64,000 nucleotides of DNA from assembly GCA_019279435.1 (NCBI GenBank), contig JAAALK010000080.1, positions 94,586,553 through 94,650,552 on the forward strand. Direction: 5' to 3'. A program made the position numbers and the translations under genes. Shown here piece by piece: positions 34,595-45,394 of the stretch (the first letter of the stretch is position 1; every line of letters begins with the position of its first letter). Source of the DNA: Zizania palustris (lineage: Eukaryota > Streptophyta > Magnoliopsida > Poales > Poaceae). The notes under the pieces are model-generated. The model searched no databases. It was not told where the DNA came from and worked only from the letters and a program-made list of their open reading frames with translations.

Positions 34595-34713
34595 AAGAGC
34601 CCCAAAACTTACCCGATTACCTTTCCACCGCTTCCTCTCAGTCAAAGCTTTTTGAGCCCTTTGAGTTCTTGAACCCTAGCCTTCGAGTTCTTCAGATCAA
34701 TCCGGCAATCGCG

Positions 34714-37700
34714 ATGGTGAAGACCAAAGGATCTGCGCCTCCTTCGTCCTTGGCTCGGCAGCAGGCAGCCGCAGCAGCAGCAGCGGCGACATTGGCGGCG
34801 GCACCCTCGATGCAGGCGGCAATATCCATGGCGGCAGGGGAGAGAAATCCCCAAATCCCCGATGACCAAGGTCTGTGCCCACCATCGACTAAGTACTTGG
34901 ATCAATCCTTTGAGTTAGGGCCGTCTACCTGCAAGAGAGAATCTTTGGCAATCACAGCAGGGGGTAAGATTAGCAATGGGGTTATGGTTCGGAGGCCGGG
35001 CAAAGAATCAATCCCATCACCAAGACCCGGAGAGGTTGTAGTGTTCGAAGCTTTTTTCGAAGCAGGCTTGGGCCTCCCTGCTGTGGATTTCTTGGCCGAA
35101 GTTCTTGACCTGTTTCATGTAACCCTCCCCCAGCTATCTCCGAATGCTGTAGCTAGATTAGCTATCTTTGAGTGGGCGCTGAGAGCCGAAGGCTGTGAGG
35201 GGAGGGCTGAAATCTTCGCTGCACTGCATAGAGCGACTTGTCAGCCGAAGACCTCCGTAGACTCCGGAGGTGAGAAAGTAGTGGTTGCCTTCGGAAGCAT
35301 CAATTTCAGGCTTCGAGACGAATATGCTCTGTGATTCCCTGCTAAGGCCATCAATGCTAGATGGTACACTGATTGGGTACTGAGGTGGTTTTATGCCGAA
35401 GTCGGAACTAGCAGTCCTCTGGCTGGGCCCCTCAAAGAAATCAGATTCCGGAAAGAAGCCCTAGTGCAACCTGACGAAGGTCAGCTCGAAGCCCGCCTGA
35501 ACCTGCTTGAAAAAGTTAGCCGAAGGCTCAATATGCGAGACTTGGCTGAAGAATTCATCGGTCTTCAAATTCCTCCACTGATGGCCAACTGGCCTATCAT
35601 CTTCGAAGATGACTCCGAAGGCGGCCTTCGCAAAATCAATTATACTTCGAGCCCTGCAGGTAACTTCGAAACCAACATGCATTGTACATATTTACTTCGA
35701 AGAAAGACTAACTCGAATTATTTTTTAGCTTCTTCAGACCCTATTACATCAGAACAAATTGTAAGGGCTTCGGAGAAGATTCTGGGTGCTCCAACTCCGT
35801 CGGAAAAAGAATGGCGAGTCAAATTAGTCGGAAGTTGGGAGCGATTTAACAGAGTATGGGGAACGTTGGAGTTAACTCCGCCCCCTCTGATGGACTGGGT
35901 GCCTCAAGAGAAAGGACCCAAGAAGAGAATAGCCGAAGCTGGAGCCTCCAGCTCCGCGAGGACTCCGGTGAAGAAGGTGGCTCGGAAGCCGAAGAACCTC
36001 GCACCTTCGGGCTCAAGAGCTTCAATTTCTAGTTCTAAAGAAGACGAAGGTATATTTTTAATGAAATTGATTGAGGAAGATGCAGCTCAACGAAGTATTC
36101 ACATTGAAGATACTGCAGGTATACCGGAGCCCCAAGCCAACATCGACGAAGTAAGAGCTCCGGATACCCATGAAGAACAAAACGAAGCCCCTATAGGTGT
36201 AGATGAGGCCGAAGTACCTGCGAACGTACCGGAGTCTGGAGATAATGCTGATCAATCAATGACTTCGGTAGTTCAAGAAGATACAACTCAGGACGGAGTT
36301 CCTGTGAACGAAGGTGGGGTGGAAGTCACTATGGCTTCGATTCCTGAAGAAGTAACGAGGACTCCCCAGGACGATGCTCCTGCAGTCCAAGATTTAACGG
36401 CTGATTCGGATGAGGACTACACTTTTGATCCTCCGATCAGTCCGGTACTCGATATTCCAGAGAATGTCGAAGGTAAATTTTGCATAATTTTATCAATTTT
36501 TGCAAAATTATACAATGTATAATATTTCTGTTTTTGCAGAGCCTCCTGTTGTCGAAGTATCTCACGAAGATACAATTCAAAGACCTTCGACAACTTCGGA
36601 GCCACGACCGGAGGTTACTCTACCGGGGCCTGGAAGAGGAAAAAGACACATAGAGCCTCCAACTCAAGGATCGACTTCATCTGACTCAACGGATGAAAGT
36701 GAATCAACTGAGGGGGGGCATCTTTAGAAGTTCCAAGGGCCTCGGAAGAACTCTCCGGACCTTCGCTAAGCAGAGCTGATCAGAAGGCTTCAGTAATGCT
36801 TCCTCTCATAACTCCTTTTTTGGAGGAGAAAATCGGACTTGGGACTTTGGTTAAACCTTTGGGTGAAGCCAGTCGCAAAGTCGGGGAAACAGAACTGGTA
36901 GCCCGTTTAAGCAGAGTGAAGGGTTCGGAGCTTAACCTTGCTGTGGAAAGAGCAGCTTATCAGGTATAAAGCATCTTCGAACCAAATAGCAAATTATATA
37001 TGAATAATTTCTTATTTCATTTTTTCTTTTTTTCTTAGCAAGCAGTCTTAGCCCGCGCTGCGGCTTTATCGAACGAAAACGAAATTGCTCAACTTCGGGA
37101 AGAGAACGAAGCTCTTCAAAGAAATTTTAATTTCTCCGAAGGTCGAGTAGCTCAGATGGACAATGTAATATCAGCAGAGCGAAGGGCTAGGCAAAGCTTG
37201 GAGGCTGCGAAGAAAGAGCTCGAAGCAGAAAGAATTGTGCTTCGGGCAGAGATTGAAAGACTGCGGACAGAGGATGCTGCCAAAGGGTCTGAGCTTGTAA
37301 GACTTCAAGAAGAGGCTGGCCAACTCCGGACTCAAAAGAATGCTTTGACTACGGAGAATGCTAGAATCTCCGGAGTTTTAGCAGAAACGACTTCGGCCAA
37401 GGATGCGCTTATTGAAGAAAGGCTTAAGTCTGAGAAGGTGGCTTCGGAGGTCATCAAGCAAATGCTAGGTGTCTTGGAGTACTTCGGTACTACTGGATCA
37501 CTACCTTCGGATGACAATGTGACTCTGCTGTGCCGGTTAAAGAGGATCCAAGGAGCAGCGAAGCAAATGAAAACGGCAGGCATGCGTTATGGAGAACTCT
37601 CCGGACAAGTGTCTGCCCTTGGATTACTTCGTTACTATGAGGATTTAGGCCGAGTAATTACTCCGAGCGCAGAGGGCTCCATCATCTTTGACGACGCAAG

Positions 37701-38431
37701 GCTTCTGACTCCTTCCGAAGGCGTGGCTGCCGCCTGGCGAGCCTTTCAAACTTCATGGAGAGCCGAAGGTCGATCTGCGATCAAGGCTTGGATTGATGAA
37801 GGCCAACGCCAAAAACAAGTTCGGAGCCAAGCTTCGAGCAGTCAGCCTCCTCCGAACCCGCAGGTTTAGGATTTATTTAGGATTTTCTGATTATGTAAAG
37901 CTTATGCTTGTAAATATTTATCAATGAAAGTCTTGTTTGTCATATTTTTAGGCTTTGCCTCTTATGGAAGATATCGAAGTGTTAGAGCTTAACAGCGAAC
38001 TTCGCTCACTGTGGAACACCTTCGAACTTCTAAAGAGTTATAAGCGTCCTCGATTTCTTATTCCTCGAGATGACTCCGGCGTTATTGCGCCCGAAGTAAT
38101 CAAAGACGTATTGTCTTATATCAAAGAGGAAGATAAAGAGATTGACGCAAACACCTCGTCTTCTGAGGACACTAATTGGTCCGAAGACGAAGGTGAAGCC
38201 CAAAATAAAAGATCTGAAGATCTTGGAAGCTGGGAAAGAAGCCCCGAGCGGCTTCGAACTTGGGCCGAGCTTCAACAGGAGCAAAAGGATTTTAGAGCTT
38301 CGAAGGGGAGGAAGAGAGTTAAACGTAAAGTTCTTAGAACTTCCGATGTTGGAACTAGTCGTTCCACCCCTAGCTCTCGGGACCGAAGAGGTCTCCGATT
38401 CCTTCTTGGTATAGATACCAATTTTTCATAA
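34714..38431 (+). pseudogene. G2 antisense gene: Transposase_28-like plus coiled coil, five exons
   Basis: Exons: 34714-35659 (946 nt, the same length as exon 1 of G3), 35729-36472, 36540-36963, 37039-37863, 37952-38431. All introns are GT-AG, 66-88 nt and AT-rich. Exon 1 carries the Ala-rich leader and the VVVFEAFFEAGLGLP / LSPNAVARLAIFEWAL domain. Exon 4 is the longest intact coiled coil of the three copies (SLEAAKKELEAERIVLRAEIE). Exon 5 ends RGLRFLLGIDTNFS. Lesions: CGA to TGA at 35334 in exon 1, and a stop near 36725 in exon 3, whose frame does not fit exon 4. G3 lies 31 bases after the stop codon. It probably encodes a nuclear or virion-associated accessory protein, but no function can be shown. 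Confidence 0.75.
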
Positions 38432-38462
38432 TGTAATCTGTAAACACATTTGTTTCAATAAT

Positions 38463-38958
38463 TGTTGGGGGAAAATATCTCATCTTCGGGGTTATTGCCA
38501 AAGCAGTATGAAGACAGCCAACCAGTTCGAAGATTGTCCGAAGGTCATCTTCGAAGGTGGCTTGGAACCTGGTTCGAAGCCCGAAGGCAGGCTTTAATTC
38601 GAAGTATGTCTTCGAACCAAAGCCCTTCAAGATCTTTTCTGCCAGCTAAGATGGAAGACTTATCTTCTATCCTATTAGATTAGTCTTTTACCATTTTAGC
38701 CCTATTAAGGAAACCGAATAGTTTCCTTAATGTCGGTTGTAATAGAGGGATAAAAAGGTCTTTTCCTTAATGTTTAGGCCTATAAATACCTCCCATTTCA
38801 CCCTGTAATAGGGACCGATTACAAGTGAATCAATACACACTTTCGAACTATTCTAAGTTATTATCCTTTCGGAGGCTTAGAACAGTTTGCTTCGCAAACA
38901 CTTCGTTTGTTAGTTTCTTTTCTACAGAAACCTGTTAGCGTAATCTTTTACGCCAACA
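38463..38958 (+). repeat. G3 5' LTR
   Basis: TGTTGGGGGAAAATA to CGCCAACA. It differs from the 3' LTR by g/t near 38609 and a/g near 38809. It contains the promoter TATA box and an ttcgaagg-rich first third. Confidence 0.95.
38781..38788 (+). promoter_or_regulatory. LTR promoter TATA box (G3)
   Basis: Tataaata in ggcctataaatacctccc. It is conserved in all G LTRs and would start the genomic RNA near 38810-38820. Confidence 0.7.
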
Positions 38959-38960
38959 GT

Positions 38961-38977
38961 TGGCGCCGTCCGTGGGG
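38961..38977 (+). other. G3 primer binding site
   Basis: Tggcgccgtccgtgggg, two bases after the LTR. Identical to G1. It resembles a tRNA-Lys(CUU) 3' end complement with two mismatches. Confidence 0.75.
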
Positions 38978-39020
38978 AACCTAGTCCAAAAAACTTCGTT
39001 CTCTACCAACCTCTTGCATC

Positions 39021-42000
39021 ATGCCTCCTAAGCGGAGTGCACCTCGCAATCCCACTCGGAGGTCCTCTCGGATCTCCGGAGAGATACCCTTCGACACAGT
39101 CGAAGTCGGAGGGTCTTCGACTATCCCTCCACCTCAAACTCCGCAAGGGGCTTCTATCCCTCGAGGATACGAAACCTCTCCACCAACCCCTTCTACACTC
39201 CGACCGCCCGGAGCCACTCTGCCACCCTCCATTCCGATTCGAACTGATCATACCAGTTCTCAAGACCCGGAAGGTCCTTCCGGAGGAGATGAAGATAGCC
39301 TTGGAGACATGGCCACTCAAATGGCCAATCTTCAAGCCGAGGTAGCGAGGTGGCGACAGGAGGCTGCGAACAAGCTTCGCCTCAAGCCACCCCAGCTATC
39401 CCTGAAGTGCACGAAGACGACGATCTTGACTATCCCGAAGCCCCGGAGAACGCCTCTTACGACAATGAATCTCCGTTGCATCCCGAGCTTCAGAAGGTTC
39501 GCTTCGATCCGAGGTTCAAAGCTTCGAAGCTTTGCAAGTATGCCGGAGACGAAGATCCCAGTGAGTTTGCACGTTCTTATGCCCTAGCAATCGAGGCTAG
39601 TGGCGGAGACAGAGAAACTATGGCAAAGTGCTTCCCGTTAGCCCTTGAAGGAGTAGCGTTGAGATGGTTCTGGTCTTTAAAACCAGGATCAATCATGTCA
39701 TGGTTACAGTTGAAGAAGAAGTTCATAAGTAACTTTCAGGGCACCTTCGTGCCCCCCATGTCGACAGGAAGCCTTTTCCAAGTGAAACAGCTCCCCGGAG
39801 AAACATTGAGGCAGTACTTCAAGCGCTTCGCTCACACGAAGTCGCAAATTCGGGGGCTGTCCACATCCTCGGTGGTTGATGCGGCTCGGGAAGGCGTCAG
39901 TCATAAAGGCCTTCTGGATAAATTGCATCGGAAGAGCATCACCACAGTATCACAGCTGATGTCATACTTCGAGGAGTACTCGAAGTCAGAAGAAGGTTGG
40001 CTTCGGAGGACTACTGCTACTTCGACAGTGTTGACAGAAGTTAAAGCAGAAGTGAAGACTTCGGCTCAGCCGCAAGAACTAGTCCCTGAAGTGCAACATG
40101 ATAGAAGAAGAGGGCAAAAGCACCCTCGTTCTGAGGTCTTAAACATTGCACCCCCACAGAAGTTTGCACCAAGAGCTCCACAGTCTGCGGGGAACAAGTC
40201 CAGCGGCTGGAAGCCGCCAGGGAAAACGGCTGGCAAGGGCCAGACCCTTTTTTGCTGTATTCATGGAGAGAATCGAAGCCATGCAACTGACACCTGCAAG
40301 GCTATTCTTACCCTTCGGGGAGAATACTTGGAGAGAACTTCGGGTCGAGGTAGTACCGACCGAAGTCCAGCAGCAGCAGTGCGCTCGGAGCCGGTCCAGG
40401 CTGTGGCGCGGATAGAAAATTTTGATGCTGCAAGGCATCCTCCGGTGGCCAATGTTATGCCACCTCCGAAGCAAGAAGAAGGGCAAGATAGAGGGAAGAG
40501 AGTAGTTCTCCCTATCTCCGGAGGAGGTACCCTCGGAAGCATGTCCAAGAGACAGCGAAGAGAGTACGTTCGAGAAGTAGGCCACATTGGGACTTCGTCA
40601 TCTGCAGCTGCAATGCCGGAGTGGTCTCATGTTCCAATATCTTTCTCTGCGGAGGATGCAGCTGGTATCAAGTTCCCGCACGCAGATCCATTGGTTATCA
40701 CTGCTGATATTGCAGGAACTGAAGTCCGAAGGGTGCTAATTGACGGAGGTAGCTCGGCAGATATCATATTTGTGCAAGCCTTCGATCAGTTATGCATTTC
40801 CCGGAAGCATCTCCTCCCAGCGGCTCGTCCTCTGCAAGGCTTTGCAGGACCTCCGCTAGATGCACTTGGCCAGATAGGCCTGGAAGTAACCTTCGGAGAA
40901 GGTTTACTAGCCCGAACTGAGGAAGTTATCTTTGATGTGGTAGATGCCCCGTATGCTTATAATGTTATCTTCGGCCGAGGCATGTTGAATCAGTTCGGAG
41001 CAGTGGCGCATCACAACTACTTGTGCATGAAGATGCCCACACAGTTAGGAGTTCTGACAATCTTCGGAGATCAAGCCATAGCCCGGAGAGCAGAATATGG
41101 TCATGGTCCTCCTCTCGATCCGAGGCAAGTAAACAGTGTCCAAGATAATGGAGAAATTTTTTCAGCCTCCTCCGAAGCTTCGAAGAAGTCATTTCCAAGA
41201 CCAAGTCCCGAAGGAGAGATTGCAACGAAGGTCATTGTCAAAGATGGTAAAGAATACACTTTTCAATTTGGTAAAGATTTACCTCCCGAAGTTGCAACTT
41301 CCTTGGAAAAGGTCGTAGAAGAAAATTTGGATATCTTCGCTTGGTCTGACGAAGATATCACCGGAGTCGATCGGGATATTATTGAGCACAGCTTGCTTGT
41401 AAACCCGAAGGCCCGGCCTGTTCGACAAGGGCTCCGGAAGATGTCCGCAGAGAGAGCTGCTCTAGCTAAGGACGAAGTTGAGAAACTGTTGAAGGCTGGG
41501 ATTATCAGAGAAGTGGCCCATACAGAGTGGTTAGCCAACCCAGTCTTCGTCAGGAAGAAGTCCTCCGGAAAGTGGCGCATGTGCATTGATTTCACATCTT
41601 TGAATAAAGCGTGCCCACGTGACCCCTACCCCATGCCCCGAATTGATCAACTAGTTGACTCCACTGCAGGTTCGGAGTTACTAAGCTTCCTCGACGCGTA
41701 TTCCGGCTATCATCAAATATGGTTGAAGCGCGAAGATGAAATCAAGACGAGCTTTGTAACTCCTTCGGGAGTCTTCTGCTATGTAAGAATGCCTTTCGGC
41801 CTAAGAAATGCCGGGGCTACTTTTTCAAGATTAGTTGCTAAGGCTCTAGGTCATCAACTAGGTCGCAATGTGGAGGCCTATATGGATGATATTGTAATAA
41901 AGAGTGCTTTAAAGCACCAACATAGCCTAGACTTAGCAGAAACATTCAATAGCCTTCGGGCATGTGGGATCCGCCTTAACCCCGAAAAATGTATATTCGG

Positions 42001-44416
42001 AGCTAAGGCTGGAAAGTTGTTAGGGTACTTAGTTTCAAGCAGGGGAATTGAAGCTAGCCCTACTCAAATAACTGCGCTGCAGAAGATGGCTCCTCCCGAG
42101 AATGTAAAGCAAGTGCAAAAGCTGGCTGGACGTCTGGCCGCACTTAGCAGGTTTTTATCAAGATCTGCGGAGAGGAGTTTGCCGATCTTTAAAGCTTTGA
42201 AAGGGTCCGAAGATTTTGCATGGACACCGGAGTGTCAGAAAAGTTTCGAAGATATTAAAGATTATCTCAGCAATCTTGCTACACTTACGGTGCCTATTGC
42301 GGACGAAACCCTACTTCTGTATCTTGCAGCCACAAGCTCAGCAGTCAGCGCAGTCCTTGTCAGAGAAGCCGATATCAATGGGAAGTTGGTCCAAAATCCT
42401 GTCTATTTTGTATCCGAAGCATTGTCAGGAGCGAAGACAAGATACTCCGAACTTGAAAAGTTCGTTTATGCTCTGATAATGGCTTCGAGGAAGCTAAGAC
42501 ATTATTTTTTGGCTCACAATGTAATTGTACCAACTTCGTATCCTTTAGGAGATATGCTCCGAAGCAAAGATTCCACTGGAAGAATTGGAAAGTGGGCAGT
42601 AGAACTAGCACCCTTCGGCATATCTTTCCTAGCAAGGACAGCTATCAAGTCTCAAGTCCTAGCAGACTTCGTAGCAGAGTGGACTCCACCTACGAAGTTG
42701 ACTCCGGAGAAATCAGATGACGGAGTCTGGACTATTTACTCCGATGGGGCTTTCCAAGCATCCGGAGCAGGCATTGGGGCAGTATTAATTTCTCCGTCAG
42801 GACAAAGAGCAATGTACTCCGCAAGACTCAACTTTAAGTCTACCAATAATATAGCGGAGTACGAAGGAATATTATTGGGACTCCGGAAAGCACGTGCTCT
42901 AGGGGCTACAAGAATAATTATAAAAACAGATTCTCAGATAGTAGCAGGGCACGTAGACAAAAGTTTTCAAGTCCGACATCCACAGCTTGCAAAGTATTTG
43001 GAAGAAATTCGCAAGATCGAAGCACATTTCAAGGGTATTTCCATTCGGAGTATACCAAGAGCTGAAAACGTGCAAGCGGACATTTTAGCGAAGGCTGCTG
43101 CCGGAGCTGTGGATGTGCCTGACGAAGCTTTCTATGAGGAGCTCAATATACCTTCGGTGCCACAAGTTGCTTCTGCAGAGATTCTCTGCATTCCTAGTGC
43201 AGATTGGAAAGATTCAATCATAGAACTCTTGCAAGGAGGAACGAATTTGCCCGAAGAGCCCCAATTGTCAAGGTTAAAGCTCAGAGCAAGAAACTATCAG
43301 TTAATCAACGGTATATTATACAAGGCCGGAGTATGTTCCCCTCTACTCCGATGTATATCTCAAGCCGAAGGCCAAGAAATTCTTCGAGAAATTCACGAAG
43401 GCCTTTGTGGAAGTCATTTAGCCCCTAGAGCTCTGGCAGGAAAAACACTTCGCCAGGGGCTTTATTGGCCCACAATAACAGCTGATGCGGAGAGCTTGGT
43501 CCGCACTTGTCAAGGATGCCAGTGGATGGGTCGACGGAGTCATCGCCCACCAGCAGCTCTTCAAGTCATTGCTCCGGTATGGCCTATGGCCAGATGGGGT
43601 ATGGATCTAATTGGTCCCTTTCCGTTAGCAAAGGGAAATCTGAAGTTCGCAGTGGTAGCTATTGAATATTTCTCTAAGTGGGTGGAAGCAGAGCCCTTAA
43701 CAGCTATCACTTCGAATAATGTACAGAAATTCTTCTGGAAAAACATTATTTGTCGGTTCGGAGTGCCTAGATATCTCACAGTTGACAACGGAACACAGTT
43801 CGACGCAGAACCCTTCAGGAAGTTTTGCGAAGACCTAGGCATTCAACTATGTTTTGCTGCAGTGAGACATCCTCAGTCAAATGGAGCAGTTGAGCGAGCC
43901 AATGGAAATATCTTGTCAGGGTTAAATCGAAGAATAGTAGGACTATCAAAAGGACTGTGGACCGAAGAGCTTCCGAAGATTCTGTGGTCCATTCGGACTA
44001 CGCAAACAAGGTCCACAGGGTTTACTCCGTTCAGACTACTATTCGGAGATGAAGCTATGACTCCAACGGAGCTCAAAGGAGGATCACTTCGCAGCACCGA
44101 ACCAGACATCGAAGAAGAAAGACAAGCTTCGTTAGATTTGTCAGAAGAGACAAGACTTCGAGCTGTAGCCAATTTATCAAAGTATCATCAGCAGACGAAG
44201 ACTTGGTATGACCCGAAGGTTAAGCTCAGCGAGTTAAGGCCGGGTCATCTTGTTCTACGAAGCATTATAGCACCAGGGAAGCTAGGCAATAAATGGGAAG
44301 GTCCATATCTAATCGTCCGCTCGGGGCGCCCTGGTTCATTTAAATTAGCTAATTTAGAAGGTGAAGAGTTAGCACATACTTGGCATGCGGAGCACCTAAA
44401 GCGATACTTCGCATAA
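39021..44416 (+). pseudogene. G3 gag-pol polyprotein, near intact (one frameshift)
   Basis: The ATG at 39021 reads MPPKRSAPRNPTRRSSR and stays in frame to about 39380, where one base is missing compared with G1 (ctctcaag there, cctcaag here). From 39350 the frame is open for 1688 codons to TAA at 44416. Residues of that frame: capsid about 95-200 (FALEGVALRWFWSLKPGS-like), zinc motif about 300 (CCIHGENRSHATDTC), protease about 463 (LIDGGSSADI), RT about 700-950 with YMDD at 844, RNase H from about 1130 (YSDGAF, then AEYEGILLGL, TDSQIV, ADILAKAA) and integrase about 1330-1688 (HHCC, VDNGTQFD, NGAVERANG). All catalytic residues I can check are present. There is no chromodomain. With the shift in gag it would need a helper or a sister copy. 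Confidence 0.94.
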
Positions 44417-45394
44417 GGGCTCCTTGTAATTCGCTTGTAATCACCTCTAAATTAATAAAGCATACACCCTGATGGTTGCCTTCCCCTTGACACTCCTAGT
44501 TTCCCGAGCGGACGCGCTGGGACAGAAGTCGATCGAGAGGGAAGTGTCATTAAGCTGGGTTGTATTTCCGGACTTCGTACCCATAAAGTCGAAGCCTCCG
44601 GTGTGGTGGCTGAAATCCATCCGGAGCCCAAGCTGATACCTTGTAGGCATCCGTAAAAGAGCCAATACCACATTCTACGGAGTCCAAGCTTCGGCTGGTA
44701 GACTTCCGTAAAAAGAGCCGAAGGTGGCCAAAATCTGCGGAGTCCAAGCTGCAGCTTGTCAGACTTCCGTAAAAAGAGCCGAAGGTGGCCAAATTCTGCG
44801 AAGTCCAAGCTCCGGCTGGTAGACTTCTGCAAAAAAGAGCCCAAGTGGCCAAATTCTGCGAAGTCCAAGCTCCGGCTGGTAGACTTCTGCAAAAAAGAGC
44901 CCAAGTGGCCAAATTCTGCGAAGTCCAAGCTCCGGCTGGTAGACTTCTGCAAAAAAATAGCCGAAGGTGGCTACAAATTCTGCGAAGTCCAAACTCCGGC
45001 TGGTAGACTTCTGCAAAAAATAGCCGAAGGTGGCTAAAGTAAAACAGCATTTAAGCCATGAGCTTCGAATGTCTGCTCTTATAAGTCCAAAGTGACAAAT
45101 TTTTTTTTAAGACACTAAAGTGTCATCGAAGTTATCTTAATTGATTTCTTTCGTAAAGCAAACAAAGGTACCAAGTTACCATTCTTCTGACTACAAAGGT
45201 CGAAGACATTTCATAAGATTTCAAAAGATCTTTAAATGATAGAGGGGCTCCGAACCCCCACAAAATTGTAATCCGAAGTTTTTTCTTTGCGCATAACCAT
45301 CTTTGAATACAGTTCGAAGTTTCTTATACCCAAAGAGGGGCTAGTAAATATGGAGACAATTTTAAATCGGCATTCATTATTAAAACAAATGTGT
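44417..45394. repeat. G3 3' spacer with 60-bp tandem repeats (44644-45040)
   Basis: About six and a half units of 60-63 bp read gaagtccaagctccggctgg, then tagacttctgcaaaaaagag and a cc(c/g)aa(g)gtggccaaattctgc segment. Three central units (44772-44951) are almost identical, so the array expanded recently. The rest of the spacer has no gene. Periodic open frames on both strands are by-products. Confidence 0.88.

Noticed and set aside
39021..44416. Endogenous pararetrovirus as an explanation for the RT/RNase H frames
   Set aside because: Integrase with HHCC and DDE motifs, LTRs, PBS and target duplications show a Ty3 retrotransposon. No movement-protein domain is seen.
44756..45037. Repeat proteins encoded by the 60-bp arrays (units like KSKLRLVDFCKK)
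   Set aside because: A 60-bp period is divisible by three, so several frames on both strands stay open automatically. There is no start context, and the 61-bp units in G1 break it.
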